DNA of 9,862 bases from JBGSYN01 sp041750975 (GTDB taxonomy: Bacteria; Pseudomonadota; Alphaproteobacteria; Geminicoccales; Geminicoccaceae): positions 1 through 9,862 of the forward strand of contig JBGSYN010000220.1 of NCBI GenBank assembly GCA_041750975.1, given 5' to 3'. Shown piece after piece: positions 1 to 7,239 of the stretch. Every line of letters starts with the position of its first letter. Positions within the stretch are counted from its first letter, which is position 1. The notes below the pieces were generated by a model. That model saw nothing but the letters and a program-made list of their open reading frames with translations, had not been told where the DNA came from and searched no databases. The position numbers and the translations under genes are program-made.

Positions 1-17
1 ACATGCCGCGGGGTGCT

Positions 18-42
18 CGAGGGGCAAACGTTTTGCCCCTCG
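18..42 (+). terminator. Strong hairpin, probable intrinsic terminator of an upstream gene
   Basis: Arms CGAGGGGCAAA (18-28) and TTTGCCCCTCG (32-42) are perfect 11-bp inverted repeats around a 3-base loop. The + strand continues with the pyrimidine-rich TCTGTTCTT, which is a weak U-tract, so a rho-independent terminator for a gene ending left of the window is the simplest reading. The hairpin lies about 100 bases before the adaptor start, so an operator or attenuator for the efflux operon is an alternative. The symmetry is seen directly; the function is inferred. Confidence 0.5.
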
Positions 43-144
43 TCTGTTCTTGCAGCCAGTCTGTTGTTGAAGGTGGGGCCTTTTCTTCGACTAGCGCTGT
101 CTGATCGAAGCCGTTATATCGCAGCGCAACAACTGGGGTGGGAT
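43..144 (+). promoter_or_regulatory. Leader of the RND efflux operon, probable promoter region
   Basis: This is the only non-coding DNA upstream of the adaptor, so the operon promoter is expected here or further left. A TTATAT at 114-119 could be a -10 box, but no convincing -35 box sits 16-18 bases before it. CTTCGA (85-90) and TCGAAG (105-110) form a 6-bp inverted repeat with the palindrome AGCGCT (93-98) between them, which could be a regulator site. No regulator gene is visible in the window. Just before the start codon is a G-rich GGGGTGGG (135-142), a poor match to a Shine-Dalgarno sequence. Confidence 0.25.
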
Positions 145-1221
145 ATGACGAAACGCCGATTGGGTGGGTTTGCGCTGTGCCTTGCGATGCTTGCTCTTGC
201 GGCGTGCGGCTCGGAGGAAGAGGAGGCCGAGACGCGGGCGCGGCCGGTGCGCAGCGTGATCGTCGAGGAGCGGTCGGGCGGCGTTCCGGTGGTCCTGACC
301 GGCAGCATCGAACCTGAGGACGAGGCGCGCCTGGGCTTCCGGATTGGCGGCCGGATGATCGAGCGCCTGGTCGATCTGGGGGACGAGGTCGAGCCCGGAG
401 AGATCATCGCCAGGCTTGAGCCGCAGAACGAGACCAATGCGCTCCGCACAGCGGAGGCCAATGTTCAGGCCGCCAAAGGCGAGCTCGACACGGCTCGCGC
501 CGAATATCAGCGCCAGCAGCACCTAGCCGATCGGGGCTTTGCGGCCATGGCCGTCTATGAGCGCGCGCGGCAGGCGCAACAGACGGCGCAATCGCGTCTG
601 GATGCGGCTCAGGCACAATTGAAATTCGCCCAGGATCAGATCGATTTCACCGAACTTCGGGCCGATGCCGAGGGTGTCGTGACGGCGATCGGTGCGGAGC
701 CCGGCGAGGTCGTCCAGACCGGCCAGATGATCGTCACCCTGGCGCGGGAGGGCGGCCGCGACGCCGTCTTCGACGTGCCGGCCCAGGTCCTGCGCTCGGC
801 CCCGAGCGATCCTGAGATCGACGTGTTCCTGACGGATCAGCCCTCGATCCAGACAACGGGGCTGGTGCGCGAGGTAGCCCAAAGGGCCGATCCGGTCACC
901 CGCACCTTCGAGGTCCGGGTCGGCCTGCACCAACCGCCTCAGGAGATGCGACTCGGCGCCACGGTGACCGGCCGGATGGAGCTCGATGATGGCCTGATCA
1001 TCGAGATCCCGGCAACGGCACTGACCCGACTGGACGGCCAGCCGGCCGTCTGGATCGTCGATCCGGAGGCGATGACCGTCTCGATGCGCGCGATCAACGT
1101 GCTGCGCTTCGAGCCCTCGAGCGTGGTTGTCGCCGACGGCCTCGATCCCGGCGAAATCGTGGTTTCAGCGGGAGTTCAGGCACTTCATGCGGGACAGCAG
1201 GTCCGGCTTCTGGAGGGCTGA
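145..1221 (+). CDS. RND efflux periplasmic adaptor (membrane fusion protein), lipoprotein
   Basis: This 358-residue adaptor would link the inner-membrane RND pump encoded next to it to an outer-membrane channel. The ATG at 145 is chosen because it gives a lipoprotein signal at once: basic MTKRR, a hydrophobic stretch and the lipobox LAAC with the acylated Cys at 21. The longer reading from a GTG at 13 would run through the leader hairpin and bury that signal. An acidic run (24-29) follows the Cys. Domains in order: membrane-proximal strand (about 34-52), first lipoyl half (about 54-93), alpha-helical coiled-coil hairpin (about 95-170), second lipoyl half (about 171-200), beta-barrel (about 206-281) and a C-terminal membrane-proximal domain (about 284-356). 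The length is normal for the HlyD/AcrA-like family. The stop is followed after two bases by the permease start, so the two are co-translated. The substrate cannot be told from the sequence. Confidence 0.93.
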   Translation: MTKRRLGGFALCLAMLALAACGSEEEEAETRARPVRSVIVEERSGGVPVVLTGSIEPEDEARLGFRIGGRMIERLVDLGDEVEPGEIIARLEPQNETNALRTAEANVQAAKGELDTARAEYQRQQHLADRGFAAMAVYERARQAQQTAQSRLDAAQAQLKFAQDQIDFTELRADAEGVVTAIGAEPGEVVQTGQMIVTLAREGGRDAVFDVPAQVLRSAPSDPEIDVFLTDQPSIQTTGLVREVAQRADPVTRTFEVRVGLHQPPQEMRLGATVTGRMELDDGLIIEIPATALTRLDGQPAVWIVDPEAMTVSMRAINVLRFEPSSVVVADGLDPGEIVVSAGVQALHAGQQVRLLEG

Positions 1222-1223
1222 TC

Positions 1224-4200
1224 ATGGGTGGCTTCAACCTTTCGGGCTGGGCGCTCGCCAACCGGTCGGTCGTCCTTTACTTCATGATCATCGCGGTCCT
1301 TGCCGGGATCATGGCGTTCATCCAGCTCGGCCGCAACGAAGATCCGGAATTCACCATCAAGACCATGGTGGTCCAGGCCGCATGGCCGGGCGCGACGCTC
1401 GAGGACACGGTGCTGCAGGTGACCGAGCGGATCGAGCGCAAGCTGCAGGAGACCCCGGGCCTCAGCGTCCTACGCAGCTATACCCGGCCCGGCATCACCA
1501 CGATCTTCATCGATCTCGAAGGGGCGGTGCCGGGCAGCGCCGTGCCGGATACCTGGCAAGGTGTCAGAAACGACGTCAACGATATCCGTCACACCCTGCC
1601 GCAGGGCACGATCGGCCCGTTCTTCAACGACGATTTCGGCGACACGTTCGGCATTATTTATGGCTTCACCGCCGACGGCTTCACCCATCGCGAGCTGCGC
1701 GACCAGGTCGAGGCGATCCGCTCGCAATTGCTGCACGTGCCCGATGTCTCCAAGATCGAGATCATCGGCGCCCAGGACGAGACCATCTTCGTCGAGTTCT
1801 CGATGCAGGAACTGGCGCGTCTCAATCTCGATCGCTCGGCACTCCTCGCCGCCCTGCAGACCCAGAACGCGGTGCGTCCCGCCGGCATCATCCAGACCGG
1901 CGACGAGCGGATTTCCGTGCGAGTCACGGGCGCCTTCCAGTCCGAGCAGGACATTCTCGACATCAATTTCGTCGCCGGTGGCAGGCTGATCCGGATCGCC
2001 GACATCGCCGAGGTCCGCCGCGGCTACACCGATCCGCCGCAGCCGATGTTCCGGGTCAATGGCGTCGAGGCTATCGGCCTCGGCATCGCCATGCGCGAGG
2101 GCGGCGACATCCTGGCGCTCGGCGACAATATCCGGGCCGAGATGGCCCGCATCACGACCGATCTCCCGGTCGGCATCGAGCCGCAGCTGGTGGCCGATCA
2201 GGCGGTCACGGTCGAGGTCGCCATCGGCGAGTTCATGTCGTCCTTATGGCAGGCGGTGGCGATCATTCTCTTCATCAGCTTCATCAGCCTCGGCGTCCGT
2301 CCGGGATTGATGGTGGCCCTCGCCATCCCCCTCACGCTCGCCGTCGTCTTCGCCGTGATGCTGATCATCGGGATCGACATGCAGCGGATCTCCCTGGGCG
2401 CCCTCATCATCGCCTTGGCCCTGCTGGTCGATGATGCGATGACCACGACCGATGCGACGCTTACACGCCTTGCCGCGGGTGACGACAAGCCCGCCGCTTC
2501 GATGTGGGCCTTCAAGACCTACGCACCCGCCATGCTGGCGGGCACGCTCGTCACCATTGCGGGCTTCGTGCCGATCGGTTTCGCCGCCAGTTCCGCGGGC
2601 GAATACACCTTCACGCTCTTTGCCGTCGTCGCCATCGCCCTCCTGGTCTCCTGGCTGGTGGCGACCTTGTTCACGCCGCTCCTGGGCCTTGCCATCCTCA
2701 AGCCGCCGAAGCCGTCGCATTCAGGCGAGCCGTCCTTCGTCATCCGCTTCTATCGCGACTTCCTGATAGCGGCGTTGCGGGCGCGATGGATCACGATCGC
2801 CGTCACCATCGGCGTTTTCGTGCTGTCGATCCTGGCCCTGCCACTGATCCCGAGGCAATTCTTCCCATCATCCGACCGGCCCGAACTCCTGGTCGATCTG
2901 ACCCTGCCGCAGAACGCCTCGATTTATGCGAGCGATGCCGTCGCCACCCGGTTCGACGCCATCCTCTCGGAAGATCCGGATGTCGAGCGTTTCAGCACCT
3001 ATGTCGGCCGCGGTGCGATCCGCTTCTACCTGCCGCTCAACGTCCAGCTCGCCAATGATTTCTTCGCCCAAAGCGTCGTCGTCGCCAAGGATGTGCCGGC
3101 GCGCGTCCGGCTCGAAGACAAGCTCGAACAGGTCCTTGCCGAACAATTTCCCAATGTGATCGGGCGGGTCTATCCGCTGGAACTCGGCCCACCGGTCGGC
3201 TGGCCCGTGCAATACCGGATCAGCGGGCCCGATCCCAGCACCGTCCGATCCATCGCCCTGGATCTGGCGCAGGTCGTCGCCGCCAATCCCAACGCGGAGC
3301 AGGTCAATTTCGACTGGATCGAGCCGACCCGCGAGGTACGGATCCGGGTCGACCAGGATCAGGCGCGCCTCTTGGGACTGAGTTCCGATGCCCTGGCCGG
3401 CGTCCTCAACACGGTGATCACGGGAACGCCCATAACGCAGGTCCGCGACGACATTTATCTGATCGACGTCGTCGCCCGGGCCGACGACGAGCAACGCGTC
3501 TCGCTGACAACGCTGCCAACCATTCAACTGCCGCTGCCGAACGGGCGCACCGTGCCCTTGAGCCAGCTTGCCACCTTCGAGTTCGATCAAGACTTTCCCC
3601 TGCTCTGGCGGCGCGATCGCGTGCCGACCCTGACGGTGCAGGCGGATGTGGCGCCGGGATATCTTCCCGAGGGCGTGGTCGAGGCACTCGAGGACGGCGT
3701 GGCAACGCTCAGCTCCGGTTTGCCCCAGGGTTATTCCATCGAGATCGGCGGCACCGTCGAGGAGAGTGTCAAATCGCAAGCCTCGGTGGCGGCCGTCGTG
3801 CCGCTGATGCTGCTGTTGATGCTCACCGTGCTGATCTTCGAGCTGAAGAGCTTTCAGCGTCTCATTCTGGTTTTGAGCGTCGGCCCGCTGGGCCTGATCG
3901 GCGTCGTCCTGGCGCTCCTCATCTCAGGCAGACCGCTCGGCTTCGTCGCCATTCTAGGAATTCTGGCCCTGCTTGGCATCATCATCAAAAATGCGGTGAT
4001 CCTGGTCGGTCAGATCGAGGCCGAGCGCGCCGCCGGACAAAGCGTCTTCGATGCCGTCGTTCGGGCCAGCACGACCAGGTTCCGCCCGATCATGCTGACG
4101 GCGGCTTCGACCGTGCTCGGCATGATTCCGATCGCCCCAACCGTGTTCTGGGGGCCGATGGCGTTCTCGATCATGGGCGGCCTTCTGGTAGCAACGCTGC

Positions 4201-4316
4201 TGACCTTGATCTTTCTGCCGGCGCTGTATCTGACCTGGTTCGGCGGCCGAAAAAGCGTCGCCGTCGAGCCCCGGCGCGAACCTGTTCCGGGTGCGGGCGA
4301 AGGAGCCCGGGCCTGA
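1224..4316 (+). CDS. RND multidrug-type efflux permease (HAE1/AcrB family, TriC/MexK-like subgroup)
   Basis: This 1030-residue, 12-helix inner-membrane pump exports substrates using the proton gradient. It has the RND layout: TM1 near residues 15-35, a large periplasmic loop (about 36-337), TM2-TM6 (about 341-493), TM7 (about 522-543), a second periplasmic loop (about 544-854) and TM8-TM12 (from about 855). The proton-relay residues are present: Asp403 and Asp404 in TM4 (LLVDDA) and Lys922 in TM10 (IIIKNA), matching Asp407, Asp408 and Lys940 of AcrB. The N-terminal GRNEDPEFTIK and the segment HTLPQGTIGPFFNDDFGD (about 127-144) resemble TriC/MexK-type pumps from my memory of that subgroup. The ATG is preceded by GGAGGG (1212-1217) inside the end of the adaptor gene, which indicates coupled translation. 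The substrate is unknown; biocides, drugs or solvents are all possible. No outer-membrane channel gene follows, so a TolC/OprM-type channel encoded elsewhere is presumably used. Confidence 0.95.
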   Translation: MGGFNLSGWALANRSVVLYFMIIAVLAGIMAFIQLGRNEDPEFTIKTMVVQAAWPGATLEDTVLQVTERIERKLQETPGLSVLRSYTRPGITTIFIDLEGAVPGSAVPDTWQGVRNDVNDIRHTLPQGTIGPFFNDDFGDTFGIIYGFTADGFTHRELRDQVEAIRSQLLHVPDVSKIEIIGAQDETIFVEFSMQELARLNLDRSALLAALQTQNAVRPAGIIQTGDERISVRVTGAFQSEQDILDINFVAGGRLIRIADIAEVRRGYTDPPQPMFRVNGVEAIGLGIAMREGGDILALGDNIRAEMARITTDLPVGIEPQLVADQAVTVEVAIGEFMSSLWQAVAIILFISFISLGVRPGLMVALAIPLTLAVVFAVMLIIGIDMQRISLGALIIALALLVDDAMTTTDATLTRLAAGDDKPAASMWAFKTYAPAMLAGTLVTIAGFVPIGFAASSAGEYTFTLFAVVAIALLVSWLVATLFTPLLGLAILKPPKPSHSGEPSFVIRFYRDFLIAALRARWITIAVTIGVFVLSILALPLIPRQFFPSSDRPELLVDLTLPQNASIYASDAVATRFDAILSEDPDVERFSTYVGRGAIRFYLPLNVQLANDFFAQSVVVAKDVPARVRLEDKLEQVLAEQFPNVIGRVYPLELGPPVGWPVQYRISGPDPSTVRSIALDLAQVVAANPNAEQVNFDWIEPTREVRIRVDQDQARLLGLSSDALAGVLNTVITGTPITQVRDDIYLIDVVARADDEQRVSLTTLPTIQLPLPNGRTVPLSQLATFEFDQDFPLLWRRDRVPTLTVQADVAPGYLPEGVVEALEDGVATLSSGLPQGYSIEIGGTVEESVKSQASVAAVVPLMLLLMLTVLIFELKSFQRLILVLSVGPLGLIGVVLALLISGRPLGFVAILGILALLGIIIKNAVILVGQIEAERAAGQSVFDAVVRASTTRFRPIMLTAASTVLGMIPIAPTVFWGPMAFSIMGGLLVATLLTLIFLPALYLTWFGGRKSVAVEPRREPVPGAGEGARA

Positions 4317-4400
4317 GGGTTTGTAGGCGGCCTAGTGGTACGAATTCGATCGAAGATTCCCTTCCGTCGAATGTCTTGGGTACCGCTAAATCCATGATTG
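4317..4400. other. Intergenic DNA between the RND operon and the MFS gene
   Basis: No stem followed by a T-run was found after the RND stop, so the operon end is not marked by an obvious intrinsic terminator. Small symmetries only: the palindrome TTCGATCGAA (4345-4354) and ATTCGA (4344-4349) facing TCGAAT (4367-4372). GGGTACC at 4378-4384 recurs at 4427-4433 in the loop of the large inverted repeat. AAATCCA at 4388-4394 can pair with TGGATTT at 4404-4410, the left arm of that repeat. The promoter of the MFS gene probably lies here or just downstream, but no good -35/-10 pair stands out. Confidence 0.4.
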
Positions 4401-4455
4401 TAGTGGATTTTGCGCTTCAACAAATCGGGTACCATTTGTTGAAGCCAATCCACTA
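4401..4455 (+). repeat. Two-part inverted repeat abutting the MFS gene ribosome binding site
   Basis: The outer arms TAGTGGATT (4401-4409) and AATCCACTA (4447-4455) are perfect over 9 bp. The inner arms CTTCAACAAAT (4415-4425) and ATTTGTTGAAG (4434-4444) are perfect over 11 bp, with one further G-C pair (4414/4445). They are separated by a small internal loop (4410-4413 opposite 4446), and the apical loop is CGGGTACC (4426-4433). No T-run follows, so it is not a typical terminator. The last base of the right arm is the first base of the AGGGG ribosome binding site of the next gene, 11 bases before its GTG start. A folded leader RNA, a regulator operator or a dispersed palindromic element would each fit. 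The pairing is seen directly; the role is inferred. Confidence 0.65.
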
Positions 4456-4459
4456 GGGG
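4455..4459 (+). promoter_or_regulatory. Ribosome binding site of the MFS gene at 4467
   Basis: AGGGG lies 7 bases before the GTG start at 4467. It touches the right arm of the large inverted repeat, so folding of that repeat in the mRNA could change its accessibility. It supports the GTG as the start, because a TGA stop sits in frame immediately upstream at 4464-4466. Confidence 0.6.
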
Positions 4460-4466
4460 TGCCTGA

Positions 4467-5654
4467 GTGACCGACAAGCGCACCTATTACCACCTGTTCT
4501 CCGCGCACTGCTTGGCTCTCCTCAGCACCGGCGTGGCGACGGTGGCCCTCGGCCTCCTCGCCTATCGGATCGCCGGCGCCGATGCGGGTGCGGTGTTGGG
4601 CACGGCCCTTGCCATCAAGATGGCCGCCTATGCCTTCATCGCCCCCATCGCGGCACCGCTCGTGGCAGGCTTGCCGCGGCGTACCTTGCTGATTTTTCTC
4701 GATCTCGTCCGCGCCGTCATCGCCTTTGCGATCGCCTATGTGACCGAGGTTTGGCACGTCTATTTGCTCATCTTCATGTTTCAGATGGCCTCCGCGATCT
4801 TCACCCCGACCTATCAGGCGACCGTCCCCGATCTCCTGCCCCGGGAGGAGGATTATACCAAATCCCTGACCCGCTCGAGGCTCGCTTACGATCTGGAAAA
4901 CCTGGCAAGCCCTGTGTTCGCCGCCATTCTGCTGCTCATGGTGAGCTTCCAGGGCCTCTTCATCACAACCGTCATCGGCTTCATCGTTTCCGCTGCCATC
5001 ATCTTCCGCATCACGCTGCCCGCTGCCCGACACCACATCAGGCGCGGAATCTTTGCGTGGAATTCCCAGGGCTTGCGTATCTTCATGGCCACACCGCGGC
5101 TGCGCGGGCTGTTCTGGATCAACTGCGCAAGTGCGGCCGCCACCGCCATGGTCGTCGTCAACAGCGTCGTCATCGTCCAGGCCTCGCTCGGGCTGAGCGA
5201 GCGGGCGGTCGCCGTGGCCCTCATCGCGTTCGGCGCTGGCTCCGTCCTGGCCGCCATCGGCATGGCGCGTCTGCGGAAAAACTGGGCCGACCGCTCGATC
5301 ATGCTGTTCGGGGCGGCACTGATGGCAATCGGCCATGCCATCGGGATCTTCGTCTCGGGCTATACTGCTTTGCTGGTCTTGTGGTTCGCGCTCGGCATTG
5401 CCTGCTCGCTGGCGCAGACGCCAAGCGGCCACATCGTGCGCCGCTCGAGCAATCCGGATAACCGGCAACCCCTCTACACCATGCAGTTCGCGCTCTCGAA
5501 CGCCTGCCTCCTGATTTTCTATCCCCTGGCCGGCTGGCTCAGTGCGGAAACCAGCCCGCGCACCACCTTCCTGGTTTTTGCGATCATCACCAGCATCGCC
5601 GTCGCCGCTGCTGCAATACTGTGGCGAGAGAAAGGGACGGCGGCCGTGTCCTGA
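4467..5654 (+). CDS. MFS permease, EntS/MFS_3-type exporter
   Basis: This 395-residue protein has about 12 hydrophobic helices and a short loop-like centre (about 185-205), as in the major facilitator superfamily. Helix 1 begins near residue 8 and helix 12 ends near 386, followed by a short basic and polar tail. The segment FTPTYQATVPDLLPREE (about 112-128) between helices 4 and 5 is characteristic of the MFS_3/EntS branch, which includes the enterobactin exporter and many exporters of unknown substrate. A degenerate motif A (GLPRRTLL, about 68-75) lies between helices 2 and 3. The start is GTG, the only choice that keeps helix 1: a TGA is directly upstream in frame and the next Met is residue 51. 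It is monocistronic as far as can be seen, convergent with the sulfatase gene. Its leader holds the large inverted repeat, so it is probably regulated separately from the RND operon. The substrate is unknown. Confidence 0.88.
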   Translation: MTDKRTYYHLFSAHCLALLSTGVATVALGLLAYRIAGADAGAVLGTALAIKMAAYAFIAPIAAPLVAGLPRRTLLIFLDLVRAVIAFAIAYVTEVWHVYLLIFMFQMASAIFTPTYQATVPDLLPREEDYTKSLTRSRLAYDLENLASPVFAAILLLMVSFQGLFITTVIGFIVSAAIIFRITLPAARHHIRRGIFAWNSQGLRIFMATPRLRGLFWINCASAAATAMVVVNSVVIVQASLGLSERAVAVALIAFGAGSVLAAIGMARLRKNWADRSIMLFGAALMAIGHAIGIFVSGYTALLVLWFALGIACSLAQTPSGHIVRRSSNPDNRQPLYTMQFALSNACLLIFYPLAGWLSAETSPRTTFLVFAIITSIAVAAAAILWREKGTAAVS

Positions 5655-5697
5655 TGGCAGGTCCGGACGCCGCCCGCCACCATCGCTCATTGCCGCC
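5655..5697. other. Convergent intergenic gap between the MFS and sulfatase genes
   Basis: Forty-three bases separate two genes that end facing each other. Only the short palindrome GTCCGGAC (5661-5668) was seen, with no stem and T-run on either strand. Transcripts from both sides may therefore overlap. Confidence 0.4.
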
Positions 5698-7200
5698 TCA
5701 AAGCACGTGGATCGCGCTGGGCTTTAGCACCTCCTTGATATATTTGTCGGCGTCTTCGTGTGAGATGTAGTTGTCCGGTGGAAAGCTCATCTCCAGATCC
5801 CAGTCGTCACCGGTTTCCTCCATGTTTCGAAGAACCCTCGCGTCGAGTGCTTTTTGGATCTCGGCGTAGGCGGGGAGATTGACGAGGTTTTTCGTCTCAT
5901 GCGGGTCGTTGATCTGGTCGAAAAGGTAATAGGGACGGTCTTTTTTGCGGACGTAGAGCCATTCCTTGGTCCGGATACCGCGCTCGGGCTTCGCATGCTG
6001 CTCGCCTCGCTTGCCGAAACTGGCCTTCATGAGTTCGAACTGGACGTGGTCGCGGGTGGGTTCGGCTCCTTCACCCTCGAGCAATGATAGGAAGCTTATC
6101 CCCTGTACGTTCTCGGGGACCATGGCGCCGCAGGCCTCGAGCAGCGTCGGCATGGTATCCACGGCGACATCGATGAGCGACTTGACCCGCTTGCCGTTCG
6201 GGAAACGGCCGGGGTAGCGCACGATGAACGGCACCTGGGCCGAACTGCGATAACTCTGCCGCTTGATACCGCAATAGGAGCCATGCTGGCCGAGCATGTC
6301 GCCATGATCGGACATGAACACGACAATGGTGTCATGGGCGAGGCCATTCGCATCGAGCCAGTTCAAAAGCCGGCCGACATTGTAATCGATATTCGAGATC
6401 ATGCCGTAATATTCGGCGACGAATTTGCGGATCTGCCATTCGCTCTCGACACCCGGGTCCATGCCTGTGACTTTGTCGGCCTTACTGCTCTCCGGCAGGC
6501 TCGGATCGCCATCGAAGTCATTCGCGATCCGCTCGGCCATACGCTTCTTTTGCAGACCGGGATCAGGGGTGCCGTACGGAAGCGTGATGCGATCGGGATT
6601 GTACATCTTCTTCCAGTACTCGGGCATGTCCATGGGGAAATGCGGCGGGCCGAAGCAGACATAGGCGAAAAACGGATCGTCGCCGGGGTCTTTCGCCACC
6701 TTCTCCATGAACTCGATGGTGTGTTCGGTCTGGAAGTCCGGCTCATAGCGCGGGCAATGGTAGGCCTGATCGGTTTCGCGAAAATAGATCGCGTCCATAT
6801 ATTGGTGGCCGCGATTGTAACCGACGAAGTGATCGAACCCCATGCGGTCCGGTCCGGGCGGCACGAAGCCGGGTTTCGGTCCGCCATAGAGGTGCCATTT
6901 GCCGATATAGCCGCTTCGATAGCCGATTCCGTTCAGGATCGGCGCGATCGAGGGCTGGTTGGTATCGATCGGAAAGTGGTTTGAATAAAGTCCTGTCCGA
7001 TGGGCGTATTTGCCGGTCAGAAACGAGGCGCGGAATGGCGTGCAGAGCGGGTAGGAGGTGAACGCATTGTCGAAGGTGACGCCATCCAGCGCGAGCCGGT
7101 CCAGGAACGGCGTTTTGACGTCCGGGTTGCCGGAGCATCCCATGCAGTCGTAGCGCATCTGGTCCGCATAGATGATGAGGACGTTGGGTTTCCCAGCCAT
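5698..7200 (-). CDS. Type I (formylglycine) sulfatase, cytoplasmic
   Basis: This 500-residue enzyme belongs to the alkaline phosphatase-like sulfatase family and should hydrolyse a sulfate ester, or possibly a phosphonate or phosphate ester. The active site looks complete: metal ligands Asp13 and Gln14 (YADQMRYD), the signature C-x-P-x-R as Cys53-Thr-Pro-Phe-Arg57 with Cys53 expected to become formylglycine, Lys101 and His103 (GKWHLYG), His187 (GPPHFP), Asp298 and His299 (SDHGDMLGQHG) and Lys313. Length is typical of the family. There is no signal peptide, since the first beta-strand (PNVLIIYAD) begins at residue 5, so it should act in the cytoplasm on an imported or internal substrate. A formylglycine-generating enzyme must be supplied from elsewhere. 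The ATG at 7200 has AGGAAGGA six bases upstream (7207-7214). It lies 39 bases after the asparaginase-like gene and is probably in the same operon. Eyeballed lines of this gene look slightly less GC-rich than neighbours. The substrate cannot be assigned; phosphonate monoester hydrolases share the same signature. Confidence 0.92.
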   Translation of the reverse strand: MAGKPNVLIIYADQMRYDCMGCSGNPDVKTPFLDRLALDGVTFDNAFTSYPLCTPFRASFLTGKYAHRTGLYSNHFPIDTNQPSIAPILNGIGYRSGYIGKWHLYGGPKPGFVPPGPDRMGFDHFVGYNRGHQYMDAIYFRETDQAYHCPRYEPDFQTEHTIEFMEKVAKDPGDDPFFAYVCFGPPHFPMDMPEYWKKMYNPDRITLPYGTPDPGLQKKRMAERIANDFDGDPSLPESSKADKVTGMDPGVESEWQIRKFVAEYYGMISNIDYNVGRLLNWLDANGLAHDTIVVFMSDHGDMLGQHGSYCGIKRQSYRSSAQVPFIVRYPGRFPNGKRVKSLIDVAVDTMPTLLEACGAMVPENVQGISFLSLLEGEGAEPTRDHVQFELMKASFGKRGEQHAKPERGIRTKEWLYVRKKDRPYYLFDQINDPHETKNLVNLPAYAEIQKALDARVLRNMEETGDDWDLEMSFPPDNYISHEDADKYIKEVLKPSAIHVL

Positions 7201-7239
7201 TTTTCTTCCTTCCTGGTTCGAAACGGCCGGCGATATTAC

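Noticed and set aside
13..144. N-terminal 44-codon extension of the adaptor from a GTG at 13
   Set aside because: It would translate the leader hairpin and place the lipoprotein signal internally, while the ATG at 145 gives a textbook lipobox at Cys21.
1127..2434. + strand reading frame of 435 codons across the adaptor/permease junction
   Set aside because: It is an out-of-frame shadow, Arg/His/Pro-rich, overlapping two well-supported genes.
2868..3779. Antisense frame of 303 codons inside the RND permease
   Set aside because: It lies wholly opposite a conserved RND periplasmic domain, and its composition is typical of a GC-rich antisense shadow.
4401..4455. CRISPR repeat or attachment site reading of the palindrome
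   Set aside because: There is one copy only, with no spacers, no cas or integrase gene nearby and no duplicated flank in the window.
4386..5690. Long antisense reading frame (434 codons) opposite the MFS gene
   Set aside because: Its translation is hydrophilic, rich in Arg, Gly, Asp and Gln, with no recognisable fold. It mirrors the GC-rich third positions of the real membrane protein on the other strand.
5655..5697. Bidirectional terminator between the convergent genes
   Set aside because: Only the 8-bp palindrome GTCCGGAC was found, with no adjacent T-run on either strand.
6283..6984. + strand frame of 233 codons opposite the sulfatase
   Set aside because: The sulfatase on the other strand has a full set of catalytic residues over the same bases; this frame shows no motif.
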